Assembly (NCBI GenBank): GCA_963707275.1
Contig: CAVPPH010000011.1
Coordinates: 62,001 to 126,000, forward strand
Length of the DNA stretch: 64,000 bases
DNA from: JACKBK01 sp963707275
GTDB taxonomy: Bacteria > Chloroflexota > Anaerolineae > JAAEKA01
Direction: 5' to 3'
A model generated the notes under the pieces. The model made no database searches, had not been told where the DNA came from, and saw only the letters and a list, made by a program, of their open reading frames with translations. Positions 1 through 9,777 of this stretch are shown here, piece after piece. The position numbers and the translations under genes were made by a program. How positions within the stretch are numbered: position 1 is the stretch's first letter; each line of letters begins with the position of its first letter.

Positions 1-300
1 GAGCCAGGCGTGCCGCGCCCCGTGCTGATCGCTGAGGAAGATGGTTTCCGACGCGAGCTGCTCTGCCGCAACCCGTATTTCGTCACCGAGCGCATCACGC
101 TGGACGCGGGCGTCGAATTCGGCGGTGAGCGCAATGGCGACACCTTGGAGATTTGGGGCGTGCTGGCAGGCGAAGTGTCGATCAACCAGTTGACGCTGGG
201 CGCGGTGCGCTTCTGCCTGCTGCCGGCCGCGCTGGGCGAATTCACGGTGACTGCCCGCCAGCCGGCGACGCTGCTGCGGACGTATGTAGATGCTTCGTAG
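1..300 (+). CDS. manA: Mannose-6-phosphate isomerase, class I-like, C-terminal part (cut by window edge)
   Basis: The reading frame is open from the first base of the window, so the start lies upstream; about 99 codons remain. The remaining part reads as a cupin-like C-terminal domain, with a stretch like CRNPYFVTERITL followed by short beta-strand segments (LEIWGVLAGEV, LLRTYV), as in small class I phosphomannose isomerases. These interconvert mannose-6-phosphate and fructose-6-phosphate in the cytoplasm. The metal-binding half is outside the window, so the assignment rests on the C-terminal pattern only. Another sugar-isomerase cupin is possible. Confidence 0.55.
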   Translation, partial: EPGVPRPVLIAEEDGFRRELLCRNPYFVTERITLDAGVEFGGERNGDTLEIWGVLAGEVSINQLTLGAVRFCLLPAALGEFTVTARQPATLLRTYVDAS

Positions 301-320
301 TCGAGAAAGCGAGGATGGTG

Positions 321-815
321 ATGACTGTCTTGAGCGAATTTTCCGCCGACGAACAACGGCTGTTGATGGAGGGTCCCCGGCTTGGTGCGGTGGTTGTTTC
401 CGCTGCCAGCTTGGGACAAAAGCGTGAAACGGCATCCGAAGGGTTGGCTGCCGCCGAGTACATCCTTAACAGCCGGGGCGACTACCTGGACAATGCCCTG
501 GTAAGCTCGATCCTGTTCGCGATCGAGAAGCGCGCTGACAGCGGCGCCAAGTTCGCTGACTTCAGTGAGTTGGCCAGCGCACCGGGTGCCAAGGATGAAG
601 CACTTGCCCAGTTACAGAAGCTGGCCGAATTGCTTGACAGCAAGGCTGACCCTGCCGAAGCGGCAGGCTACAAGCAATGGGTGATCAACACCGCTGTGCG
701 CACCAGCGAGGCTGGCGCTGAGGGTGGTGGTTTCTTCTCTCGCGGCAAAATCATGGTGAATGACGCCGAGAAGGAGGCGCTTGCTCAGGTTTCCGCCGCG
801 CTGGGCGTAGCCTGA
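321..815 (+). CDS. Hypothetical protein, 164 aa
   Basis: Not recognised. Two in-frame ATGs compete (315 and 321). GAGG at 311-314 touches the first but is well placed for the second, so 321 is chosen. The product (MTVLSEFSADEQRLL...) is Ala-rich and predicted helical. It has no signal peptide or membrane segment and is probably a soluble cytoplasmic protein. The gene starts 20 bp after the isomerase stop on the same strand and may be co-transcribed with it. A TerB-like helical fold was considered, but no diagnostic motif is visible. Confidence 0.7.
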   Translation: MTVLSEFSADEQRLLMEGPRLGAVVVSAASLGQKRETASEGLAAAEYILNSRGDYLDNALVSSILFAIEKRADSGAKFADFSELASAPGAKDEALAQLQKLAELLDSKADPAEAAGYKQWVINTAVRTSEAGAEGGGFFSRGKIMVNDAEKEALAQVSAALGVA

Positions 816-847
816 GCAACGAACGATCAGGGGGCCGAGCCTTCCGC

Positions 848-1577
848 TCAGGTAACCGTCTCCAACGGCTGCGGCCGGTGGCCAAAGGTGACGACTGGTC
901 CGCCTGACGGCGCCAGCCAGCGCACCGCGTTGGCGATCACCCGCTGCACGTTGGCATCGTGGTAGGTCGGGAAGGTCTCGTGGCCAGGGCGAAAGTAGAA
1001 GATGCGACCGCGACCGCGGCTGTAACAGCAGCCGCTGCGGAACACCTCGCCGCCCTGGAACCAGCTCAAGAAAACCAGCTCATCGGGGGCCGGGATGTCG
1101 AAGAACTCCCCGTACATTTCCTCCGGTTCCAGTTCGAAATACTCGCCCAGGCCGGCGGCGATGGGATGGGCGGGCGCGACCACCCAAATGCGCTCGCGTT
1201 CACCCGCGTCGCGCCATTTCAGGTCGCAACCGGTGCCCATCAGCCGCCGGAAGAGCTTTGAGAAATGGGCAGAGTGCAGCACCAGCAGGCCCATGCCGGC
1301 CAGCACGCGCTGCTGGACCCGGTCCACGATCTCGTCGCGCACCTCGGGGTGAGCCATATGACCCCACCAGACCAGCACGTCCGTCGCGTCCAGCGCGGCC
1401 TCGGTCAAGCCGTGCTCCGGCTCGTCGAGCGTGGCCGTGCGCACCGGAGAAGCCGACCTGTCGCAGCGGACCGGCAATCGCTTGGTGGATGCCGTCGGGG
1501 TAGATGGCCGCCACATCACGGTCGCTCTTCTCGTGGCGAAACTCGTTCCAAACCAATATTCTGGGGAGAATTGTCAT
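848..1577 (-). CDS. ThuA-like (trehalose utilization) domain protein, frameshifted
   Basis: The N-terminal part (TILPRILVWNEFRHEK, then IYPDGIHQAI) and the remainder (DVLVWWGHMAHPEV, then FFDIPAPDELVFLSWFQGGE and FYFRPGHETFPTYHD) are in two frames that join near 1444. There one extra base in the CC run would explain the break and restore ...GFSVRTATLDEP. Together they make a ThuA-type protein of about 242 residues, a glutamine-amidotransferase-like fold found in sugar-catabolism clusters. The start at 1577 is supported by AAGGAG five bases upstream. The precise substrate is unknown. The slip is probably an assembly error, because both halves remain fully coding. Confidence 0.75.
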
Positions 1578-1884
1578 CAGGACTCCTTGGTGCACTGAGG
1601 TCCGGCGCGCATGGTCGCGTGAGGCGCCGGACTTCAGTTTAGCTGCCTTGTCGTGGTGTTACGACGCAATGGAGCGTCGCTCGCGATTTTAGCACGACGG
1701 ACACGGTTTCACCAGAAGTCCGTGCGACGATCAATGATCTTGAGAATTGAGGGCGGTCATCCACTCGCCACGCTCGCCGGAGGCCACCCACCTCGTAGCC
1801 CGATCCGTTTTGCGTAGCAGTCGGGCGGGCCTCGCCAAACTATCACCGGAATATAGTCTCAACTTCCATCAAGCATCGACTGAC

Positions 1885-2124
1885 ATGGAAAACATGTTGA
1901 AACAGGATCGCTCTATCGGTACGGGTGCCGGCGGACGTGACCAGCGTCACCGCTGTGCCACAAAGCGAACCGCTGCCGTTCTCCATGCCGGACGGTTGCG
2001 TGGAATTCGTGGCGCGCGAGGTCTACGGCCAACAGTTGTTCGAACTGAAGTTTGCCGGAGATCCCGTATCACCGTGATCATCCATCCCTGGCGCGAATGC
2101 GACATTGAATTGGTTCCGATTTGA
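1885..2124 (+). CDS. Possible small protein gene with frame slips
   Basis: This lies in a 560-bp gap between two minus-strand genes. In frame 2 from GTG 1925 to 2074 the translation is protein-like (PFSMPDGCVEFVAREVYGQQ, then LFELKFAGDPV). A slip near 2070 continues it as VIIHPWRECDIELVPI to a stop at 2124. A possible upstream start is ATG 1885, which needs another slip. The product would be about 65-80 residues, with beta-strand-like alternation and no signal peptide. No family is recognised and no good ribosome site is seen. It could be a gene remnant. Outside this stretch (1578-1884) I see nothing convincing. Confidence 0.3.
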   Translation: MENMLKQDRSIGTGAGGRDQRHRCATKRTAAVLHAGRLRGIRGARGLRPTVVRTEVCRRSRITVIIHPWRECDIELVPI

Positions 2125-2139
2125 ACCCGAGTTGCCGTA

Positions 2140-3144
2140 TCAACCAAGTTGTACCGGTTGCCCGCCCTGCGCGGCTGACGCGGTAATCGCGTCGTACAGC
2201 CGCGCCATGCGCAGTCCAACTTCCGGCGGGCTGGGGTTATCGATTTCGCCGTTGCGCACCGCCAGGAATTGCTGCCAGACGCCCATCGACTCGGGCAGCC
2301 TGACCTTGTTGAAACGCGGCGGGCCGGCCTTGCGCTGCATCTGCAGGCGCTCGCCCCAGATGCCGGTGCGCAGGATGCCGTCGGTGCAGAAGACCTGAAT
2401 CTCGCTGCCCCAGGTGTTGATGGTCTCGCCGCAGCCGTGCATCGTCACCCACGGGCCGGACTGCAGGCGGCCCATGACTACGCCCATCGTCTCTACGTCG
2501 CGCCCGTTGTTGTCCAGCCAGGCCGCTACTTCTGCGAATCCTTCCCCGGCCAGATCGACCACAGTGTTGAGCATGTGCGCGCCGGTGTCAAACAGGAAGC
2601 CGCCGCCGGCCATAGCGGGGATCTGGCGCCAGGTCCCCGCGGTATTCGGCCCCCAGCCCTGCCAGACGGTTGCACTGATGCTCAGCAGCCGACCTAGCTT
2701 GCCGGCTCGCAGCATCGCAGAGGCCGCCCGTACCTGGGGCGAGAGGCTGCCCTGGAACGCAACCACCAGAAGACGGCCCGTTCGCTGCTGGATTGCAATC
2801 AGGTGCTCAGCTTCCAGCGCGTTCATGACCATCGGCTTCTCCAGCAGCACATCCACACCGGCTTCCATGCAAGCGACTGTCTGGTTGTGATGATAGACGT
2901 GAGGCGTAACGATGAACGCGGCGTCCACAGGATAGGTAGCCAGTAACTTGTCCAGATCAGGTTCGTTGGGCGGCGGCGTCAATCCGTCCGCTTCGAACAT
3001 GGCCGCTGAAAGTGCATATTGCTCCGCCGACGGCTCACAGATGGCCGCGACCTCGGTGGTGTCGGTCTGGCGCAGAATCTGGCGGATGTGATGGCGTGCC
3101 ATGCCACCGACGCCGACCATAGCGAGGCGGGTTTTGGTTGACAT
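2140..3144 (-). CDS. Gfo/Idh/MocA family oxidoreductase, 334 aa
   Basis: NAD(P)-dependent sugar or inositol dehydrogenase-type enzyme, soluble and cytoplasmic. The N-terminal Rossmann fold shows MVGVGGMA near residues 9-16 (GxGxxA-type). The family EKP motif (VLLEKPMVMNALEAEH) follows near residue 100. The C-terminal alpha/beta domain begins around residue 130 and includes GGGFLFDTGAHMLN, where the conserved catalytic His region of the family lies. Length is normal for the family. The substrate cannot be read from the sequence. A LacI-type half-palindrome lies about 20 bp upstream of the start, suggesting sugar-responsive control. Confidence 0.9.
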   Translation of the reverse strand: MSTKTRLAMVGVGGMARHHIRQILRQTDTTEVAAICEPSAEQYALSAAMFEADGLTPPPNEPDLDKLLATYPVDAAFIVTPHVYHHNQTVACMEAGVDVLLEKPMVMNALEAEHLIAIQQRTGRLLVVAFQGSLSPQVRAASAMLRAGKLGRLLSISATVWQGWGPNTAGTWRQIPAMAGGGFLFDTGAHMLNTVVDLAGEGFAEVAAWLDNNGRDVETMGVVMGRLQSGPWVTMHGCGETINTWGSEIQVFCTDGILRTGIWGERLQMQRKAGPPRFNKVRLPESMGVWQQFLAVRNGEIDNPSPPEVGLRMARLYDAITASAAQGGQPVQLG

Positions 3145-3157
3145 TGAGGGGATGCCT

Positions 3158-3172
3158 TTCGTAAACGTTTCA
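3158..3172 (-). promoter_or_regulatory. Possible LacI-family operator upstream of the oxidoreductase
   Basis: A short palindrome centred on AAACGTTT (3163-3170) lies 19-26 bp upstream of the minus-strand start at 3144. The flanks (GTAAACGTTTCA) partly match the classic LacI/GalR operator with central CG. No LacI-type regulator is encoded nearby, so this is only suggestive. Confidence 0.3.
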
Positions 3173-3287
3173 GGTAACGGTCACTCTATGAGTTGCTTCG
3201 TGACATATAGCACCGCTGGCACGGTCGGTCAAGTTCGCGCCGGTCGTTTTGTGGCGTCCAGTCCAATCAACATCTTCCCAATACCAT

Positions 3288-3320
3288 CTTAACAAGTTCT
3301 GAACATCTCTTTGCTATGAT
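3288..3320 (+). promoter_or_regulatory. Regulon box 1: tandem half-sites plus extended -10 (YceI/two-component operon)
   Basis: Half-sites TTAACAA and TGAACAT (3289-3295 and 3300-3306) are separated by GTTC, an 11-bp period. An extended -10, TGCTATGAT, ends at 3320. Spacing is identical to boxes at 19551, 23648 and 33813. There is no -35 hexamer; the repeats occupy its place, typical of activation by a PhoB/OmpR-family regulator. The rest of the 3145-3446 gap holds a 5' leader of about 125 nt with no further feature seen. Confidence 0.6.
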
Positions 3321-3446
3321 TTGTTCGTCATACGAAATGTGTGTACTCACCAGGGCGCAAGCGAATCAACCGATTTTGAAATTATGCTGACTGAATGAGG
3401 CGTCCGAAACGGATATCATCTCAAAGAACAACTACAAAGGAGACTG

Positions 3447-4289
3447 TTGACTGTGTCGAGAAAAGTAGTGATTATCGTTGGAATCGTGGTCGTGGTCGCC
3501 GTGGCCGCGGGCGCGTTTACGGTGTTCCGTACGCCGGAAGAGGCCAGCGCGCCTATCGAGGCTGTGCCGCTGCTAGTTGAGACGACCGCGCCGGTCGCGG
3601 TTGCCACCGCCGCGCCTGAGCCCACAGCGACCACCGAAGCTCAACCCACAAGCGAACCAACCGCTGAAGCAACCGTCGGCGAAGTGCAACCCACAGAAAA
3701 ACCAGCGACGCCTGAACCGACCGCAGAGCCAGCGGTGACAAGTGGACCGGTGGTGTTTGAGATCGTGCCTGCCGAGTCACAGGCGCGCTTCGTAATCGAC
3801 GAGGTGCTGCGCGGCTCGCCCAAGACAGTGATTGGCGCTACCGATCAGGTGTCAGGCCAACTTGCGGTCGATCCCAACGATCCGGCGAGCGTCCAGATCG
3901 GCACGATCCTGGTCAATGCGCGCACGCTCGCCACCGACAGCGGCGGACGCGACCGGGCGCTGAAAAACTGGATACTGCAGACCAACGAATACGAGTTCGT
4001 GACCTTCGAGCCGGCCGAGGTGATGGGAATACCAGACAGCGTCGCTGTTGGTGCGGCCTTCAGCTTCCAGATTGCCGGCGAGCTCACCGTGCGCGACACC
4101 GCCGTTCCTGTGACCTTCGACGTGACCGTGACGCCGGTCAGCGCGACACGACTGGAGGGACTGGCGACCCTGACGATCCCGCACCGCGACCTGAACGTGA
4201 CCATCCCCGATTCGCCCTCCGTGGACACGGTGGCGGACGAGTTGACCCTGGAACTTGAATTTGTAGCCGTGCCGGCATCGGGCGTATAG
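3447..4289 (+). CDS. Membrane-anchored YceI-like domain protein
   Basis: The protein has a single N-terminal membrane helix (VVIIVGIVVVVAVAAGAF, residues ~7-24) and a low-complexity Pro/Glu/Thr linker to about residue 100. A YceI-like lipocalin-fold domain follows to the end (FEIVPAESQARFVIDEVL, then VSGQLAVDPNDPAS, and GELTVRDTAVPVTFDV). YceI-family proteins are extracytoplasmic binders of isoprenoid-type lipids, often stress-induced. The start is uncertain between TTG 3447 and GTG 3453; GGAG at 3439-3442 precedes both. It is followed by a response regulator and a kinase on the same strand, and a regulon box lies about 125 bp upstream. Confidence 0.85.
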   Translation: MTVSRKVVIIVGIVVVVAVAAGAFTVFRTPEEASAPIEAVPLLVETTAPVAVATAAPEPTATTEAQPTSEPTAEATVGEVQPTEKPATPEPTAEPAVTSGPVVFEIVPAESQARFVIDEVLRGSPKTVIGATDQVSGQLAVDPNDPASVQIGTILVNARTLATDSGGRDRALKNWILQTNEYEFVTFEPAEVMGIPDSVAVGAAFSFQIAGELTVRDTAVPVTFDVTVTPVSATRLEGLATLTIPHRDLNVTIPDSPSVDTVADELTLELEFVAVPASGV

Positions 4290-4302
4290 TATCCATCTCC
4301 GC

Positions 4303-4336
4303 AGGACGGCAGTCCTTCCGAGGACTGTCAGTCCTT
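4303..4336 (+). repeat. Imperfect hairpin between yceI-like gene and response regulator
   Basis: GGACGGCAGTCCT and AGGACTGTCAGTCC face each other across a 4-nt loop, directly before the response-regulator start. It has no U-tract, so it is more likely an intercistronic hairpin than a full terminator. Confidence 0.4.
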
Positions 4337-4359
4337 TGTAAGGTTGAAGCGAAAAACTG

Positions 4360-5043
4360 ATGACACAAACGATCCTTGTGGTGGACGACAAAAAAGAATT
4401 GCGGGTGATGGTGCAGTCTTACCTTGAGGAAGAAAGTTTTCGCGTCGTCCTTGCATCTGACGGTCAGGAGGCGCTCTTCGTGGCCCGCCATGAGCGGCCT
4501 GACCTGATCATCCTCGACTTGATGATGCCGAACATGGGCGGCTACGACTTTCTCAAGGCGCACAAGCGCGAGGCCGACACACCTGTCATTATCCTGACCG
4601 CACGGCTGGAAGAGGGCGACAAGATCCTGGGCCTGGAGCTGGGTGCAGACGACTTCGTGACCAAGCCATTCAGCATGCGCGAGCTGACCGCGCGTGTGCG
4701 GGCAGTCCTGCGTCGCGCCGTGCGCGCGCCGATGGAACCGGAGGTGCTGCGCGTCGCCGAAGTAACGCTGGACCGCGGCAGCCGCAAGGTGTCTGTGGAA
4801 AGCCGGCCGGTGGACCTGACGCCGTCGGAGTTCGACCTGCTGGCAGCCTTCCTGTCATCGCCGGGACGGGCCTTCACGCGCGCTGAGCTGTTAGACCGCC
4901 TGCAAGGCGACGCGTTCGACGGCTACGAACGCACCATCGACGTCCACATCCGCAACCTGCGCACCAAGCTGGAACCAAACCCCAGCAAGCCGAAATACGT
5001 CGAGACAGTCTACGGCATCGGCTATCGCTTCGCAGGCGAGTAA
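4360..5043 (+). CDS. OmpR/PhoB-family response regulator, 227 aa
   Basis: The receiver domain (residues 1-120) has the acidic pair (VVDDKKE), the phospho-acceptor Asp in LIILDLMMPNMGG, the Thr of IILTAR and the Lys of DDFVTKPF. A C-terminal winged-helix DNA-binding domain follows (LTPSEFDLLAAFLSSPGR, then TIDVHIRNLRTKLE and YVETVYGIGYRF). It is full length and intact. The histidine kinase begins 95 bp downstream, and the pair shares an operon with the YceI-like gene. It is a candidate reader of the direct-repeat boxes described in this window, including the one upstream of its own operon (inference). Confidence 0.95.
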   Translation: MTQTILVVDDKKELRVMVQSYLEEESFRVVLASDGQEALFVARHERPDLIILDLMMPNMGGYDFLKAHKREADTPVIILTARLEEGDKILGLELGADDFVTKPFSMRELTARVRAVLRRAVRAPMEPEVLRVAEVTLDRGSRKVSVESRPVDLTPSEFDLLAAFLSSPGRAFTRAELLDRLQGDAFDGYERTIDVHIRNLRTKLEPNPSKPKYVETVYGIGYRFAGE

Positions 5044-5139
5044 TCAGTGATCGGTAATCAGTAGTCGGAACCGAAACCGGATTACGCTACCAACCGTTCT
5101 GACCTCTGACCTCTGGCTTCTGACCTCTGACCTCCGACA
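5042..5139 (+). repeat. Low-complexity intercistronic spacer (two simple repeat types)
   Basis: Directly after the response-regulator stop is a degenerate repeat built of units like GGTAATCAGT and AGTGATCGG. At 5098-5138 a second run of TCTGACC and CTCTGACCT units leads into the kinase ATG. Related material follows the stop codons at 15791 and 52629. There is no ribosome site before the kinase. Confidence 0.6.
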
Positions 5140-6501
5140 TGCGCTCACTGGCCCTCAAACTCACCCTGGCCTTTCTCTTCGTTGGCCTCATCGGCGCGGT
5201 GCTGGTGGCGGTCTTCGTTGGTGTGCGCACCCAGCGTGAGTTCGACCAGTTCATCAACGACCGCTACCGCCAGGACATGGTGCAGGAACTGGCTGATTAT
5301 TACGGTCAGCATGGCGGCTGGCAGGACATTTCAGCCATCGCTCTGCGCACACCGGGCGGCTTCGTGCGCGCGCCGGTCGCTCTCGTGGACACCAGCCAGA
5401 CCGTCTTGCTGGGCACGCGGCGCTACCATGTGGGCGAGGTGTTGAGCAACGCCGATTTGCGCCGGGCCCTGCCCATCGAGGTCGATGGACAGGTTGTCGG
5501 TCAGCTTCTGATCGACGCTACCGCCGACCCGCAGCAACGCCCACCCTACTCCCCCGAGACCGAGTTTCTGGGCCGTGTCAACCAGGCCATTGTCTTCGGC
5601 GCATTGGGCGCGACGATTATCGCGCTGCTGTTGGGCTTCCTGCTGGCGCGCGCCATCTCCCGTCCCATCCGGGAACTGACGGTGGCTACCCAACGAGTCT
5701 CCACAGGGCGATCTTGGCCACCAGGTGCCAGTGCGCACCGCAGACGAGCTGGGCCAGCTTGCCGCCTCCTTCAACCAGATGAGCACCGATCTGGCGACCT
5801 CCAACCAGTTGCGTCGCCAGATGACCGCCGATGTCGCCCACGAACTGCGCACGCCGTTGAGTGTCATTCTGGGCTACACCGAGGCGCTGGCCGACGGCAA
5901 GCTGCACGGCAAGCCAGCCATCTACGACGCGATGTACGGCGAGGCCCGTCTGCTGAGCCATCTGGTGGACGACCTGCGCACACTGTCGCTGGCCGACGCG
6001 GGCGAGTTGACTCTGAACCGTGTGTTCTTGTCGCCTCTGGAATGCCTGGAACGCACCGCGGCCTCTCACGCCGCTCTCGGATCCCAGCGCAACATCACTA
6101 TCGACGTGCAGGCGGCGCCCGATCTGCCGCTGATCGACGTCGACCGCGAACGTATCGCTCAGGTGCTGGGAAACCTGGTCAGCAACGCGCTGCGCTACAC
6201 ACCGGATGGCGGCAGCGTCACCCTGTCGGCCAGCGCGGCCGGCAGGGATGTGCTTCTGCAGGTCAGCGACACCGGGCCCGGGATCGACCCCAAACACCTG
6301 CCATTTATTTTCAAACGCTTCTACCGGGCCGACGAGTCGCGGCAGGCCAACGGCGAGTCCGGGCTGGGACTGGCCATCGCCCGCTCGCTGGTCGAGACGC
6401 ACGGCGGAACCATCCGCGCCGAAAACGGCGGCAATGGAGGCGCGGTCTTCACCGTGACCCTGCCCGCTTCAAGCGGCGCCAGCGAAATCGAAACCACCTG
6501 A
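5139..6501 (+). CDS. Sensor histidine kinase (HAMP-HisKA-HATPase), one frameshift
   Basis: Partner of the upstream response regulator. Order: N-terminal membrane helix (LTLAFLFVGLIGAVLVAVFV), an extracytoplasmic sensor segment of about 120 residues, a second membrane helix (ATIIALLLGFLLARA), HAMP, HisKA with the phospho-acceptor His in DVAHELRTPL, then the ATP-binding domain (NLVSNALRYTPDGG, DTGPGIDPKHLPF, GLGLAIARSL). One extra G in the run at 5706-5708 breaks the frame inside HAMP; removing it restores ...STGDLGHQVPVRTADE. Both sides are otherwise perfect, so a sequencing indel is likely. Confidence 0.9.
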
Positions 6502-6663
6502 AACGGTTTGACGGAATCAGTCAGTCACCCTGAACAGCGCCGGATTTGACGAACGCCAGCAGCGAGAATTCGTGGGATTTGGGCAATTTGTGGTAGGCCC
6601 TCTTGCGCACTGCCGGAGAATGTGATTACATAGAACTGATTTCAGCGAAAGAGGATGAATGTA

Positions 6664-7926
6664 ATGAAACAACGTGTCGTAGCATTAACGATGATCGCAA
6701 GCCTGCTGTTGGCGGGCTGTTCCGTGGCCAGTTCTGCGCCGATGACGATTCCCGCGACCCAGATCGCGACACCGGACATCGCCGGCACCGTCGCCGCCCA
6801 GATCGACCAGCGGCTGGCACAGCAGGAGCCGACGCCTGACCTTGCTACACTGGAAGAGACAATCCTGGCCGCTGTGGAAGAACGGCTGGCGGCCGCCAGC
6901 CCGGAGTCATTGACCCAGTTGGTCGAAGATACCGTGGCGTCGAGGCTGGCTGATCAGCAGCAGACCGAGGAACCAGGCGTGGACACGGCGCTGATCGACC
7001 TGTATCGCCAGGCTAACCCGGCGGTGGTGTTCATCGTCGTGCCGCCCATCGGCTCAGGCAGCGGCTTCGTTTACAGCGCTGACGGCTACATTGTCACCAA
7101 CAACCACGTCGTCGACGGCGGGCGCGTCTTCGAAGTGGTTTTCGCCGGCGGCGAACACCTGCCGGCCACGCTTGTGGGCACGGACACCGACAGCGACCTG
7201 GCCGTCTTGCAGGTCGAAGCGCTGCCGGAAGGGGTGGAACCGCTGCCGCTGGCTGAACCGGACAGCCTGCAAGTCGGCCAGTTCGTGGTCGCCATCGGCA
7301 ACCCCTTCGGCGAGCAAGGCTCCATGTCACTGGGCATCGTCAGCGGGTTGGGCCGCAGCTTGCGCTCCCAGCGCAGCAGTCGCTTCGGTTCCACCTACTC
7401 GCTGCCGAGTGTCATCCAGACCGACGCACCTATCAACCCGGGCAACTCCGGCGGTCCGCTGCTGAACCTGGATGGGGAGGTGGTGGGCATCAACGCCGCC
7501 ATCGCCTCGCAGACGGGCGTCAACTCCGGTGTGGGATTCTCGATCCCGGTCATCGCCGTGCGCCAGGTCGTGCCGAGCCTGATCGAGAAGGGGTCGCACG
7601 ATTACTCCTACCTGGGCGCCTCCTTTGCCGACGAAGTCAGTCTGGCTGAAAAGGAGCAGTTCGGCCTGTCCCAGACGCAGGGCGCCTACGTCATCGGTGT
7701 CACGCCTGGTGGGCCTGCCGACAACGGCGGGCTGATTGCCGCCGACCCTAACAGCGGGCGCGGCGGCGATCTGATTATCGCCATCGACGACCGGCCTATC
7801 AGCAGCTTTGCCGACCTCAACACCTACCTGGCGTTCTACACAACAATCGGGCAAACCATCAATGTGACCGTACTGCGCGACGGCGCAGAGACTAGCGTGC
7901 CCGTCACCCTGGGGCCGCGGCCATAG
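6664..7926 (+). CDS. HtrA/DegP-like trypsin-fold serine protease, lipoprotein
   Basis: Exported protease of the S1C family that handles misfolded envelope proteins. The signal peptide ends in the lipobox LLAGC. A helical, coiled-coil-like region follows to about residue 110, then the protease domain with catalytic His (VTNNHVVDGG), Asp (DTDSDLAVLQ) and Ser (NPGNSGGPLL), and a C-terminal PDZ domain (GDLIIAIDDRPISSF). ATG 6655 directly abuts the AAAGAGG ribosome site, whereas ATG 6664 is nine bases from it, so 6664 is preferred. It lies just downstream of the two-component genes and may be regulated with them. Confidence 0.93.
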   Translation: MKQRVVALTMIASLLLAGCSVASSAPMTIPATQIATPDIAGTVAAQIDQRLAQQEPTPDLATLEETILAAVEERLAAASPESLTQLVEDTVASRLADQQQTEEPGVDTALIDLYRQANPAVVFIVVPPIGSGSGFVYSADGYIVTNNHVVDGGRVFEVVFAGGEHLPATLVGTDTDSDLAVLQVEALPEGVEPLPLAEPDSLQVGQFVVAIGNPFGEQGSMSLGIVSGLGRSLRSQRSSRFGSTYSLPSVIQTDAPINPGNSGGPLLNLDGEVVGINAAIASQTGVNSGVGFSIPVIAVRQVVPSLIEKGSHDYSYLGASFADEVSLAEKEQFGLSQTQGAYVIGVTPGGPADNGGLIAADPNSGRGGDLIIAIDDRPISSFADLNTYLAFYTTIGQTINVTVLRDGAETSVPVTLGPRP

Positions 7927-7933
7927 GTCCAAT

Positions 7934-7963
7934 AAGTCCAACTTTTCTGAAAGGGTTGGACTT
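7934..7963 (+). terminator. Hairpin terminator after the HtrA-like gene
   Basis: AAGTCCAAC at 7934 pairs with GTTGGACTT ending at 7963, with partial pairing inside. It lies eight bases after the stop. The same arm sequence recurs at 9693-9744 and, in a variant, at 8173-8206. Confidence 0.6.
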
Positions 7964-8016
7964 CTGCATAACTCACCTGGCTACGATTGATTACATCGCA
8001 AACGAAGTTCTCTTGT

Positions 8017-8098
8017 GTCATTGCGAGGCTCGGCGATGCAATCCTTCCGATAGTTCAGAGTGATTGCTACGCCCCAGCGGCTCGCAACCCTGGCACCG
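8017..8098. repeat. Dispersed-repeat-like element (GTCATTGCGAG type)
   Basis: The 7927-8235 gap has no gene. This part begins TGTCATTGCGAGG, contains GATGCAATCC and GTGATTGCTACG, and ends with CGGCTCGCAACC, so the ends are roughly inverted. Elements beginning with this sequence occur as dispersed intergenic repeats in many unrelated bacterial genomes; that is recalled knowledge, not a search result. Confidence 0.45.
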
Positions 8099-8172
8099 CA
8101 TGCCAGGGCAGGTGTGACATTCGTGGTTTCTTTGTTTACAGAGTACTGAACGGACTGCTTGGCAAGAGTCCG

Positions 8173-8206
8173 AAGAGTTCAACTTTTTCGGCAAAGTTGA
8201 ACTCTT
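8173..8206. repeat. Palindrome upstream of the lipoprotein hydrolase
   Basis: Perfect 14-bp arms (AAGAGTTCAACTTT and its complement) enclose the loop TTCGGC. It resembles the hairpins at 7934 and 9693 and lies 30 bp before the next start codon, so it may act as a terminator or leader hairpin. Confidence 0.55.
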
Positions 8207-8235
8207 ACGTTTTGAATGTTTGAGGAGTGATGTGT

Positions 8236-9678
<1,443 letters not shown>

Positions 9679-9692
9679 GCAAAGGATTGTCA

Positions 9693-9744
9693 CCACAATC
9701 AAGAAGTCCAACTTTTCGAGAAAAGTTGGACTTCTTGATTGTGG
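9693..9744. terminator. Long perfect palindrome between convergent genes (bidirectional terminator)
   Basis: Arms of 25 bp (9693-9717 and 9720-9744) are perfectly complementary with a 2-nt centre. The core AAGTCCAACTTTTC is shared with the hairpin at 7934. It sits between the plus-strand hydrolase and the minus-strand DUF4956 gene, where it can terminate both. Confidence 0.75.
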
Positions 9745-9777
9745 CGTGGAGCCGTTCAGGCGGCGTGCAACCTTGTG

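Noticed and set aside
5706..5708. Frame slip in the histidine kinase considered as programmed frameshifting
   Set aside because: No slippery heptamer with downstream structure is evident, and similar slips affect about twenty unrelated genes, so a sequence error is simpler.
8135..8170. Stretch TTTACAG...CTGAACG considered as a fifth regulon box
   Set aside because: Half-site spacing is off by one and no extended -10 follows at the required distance.
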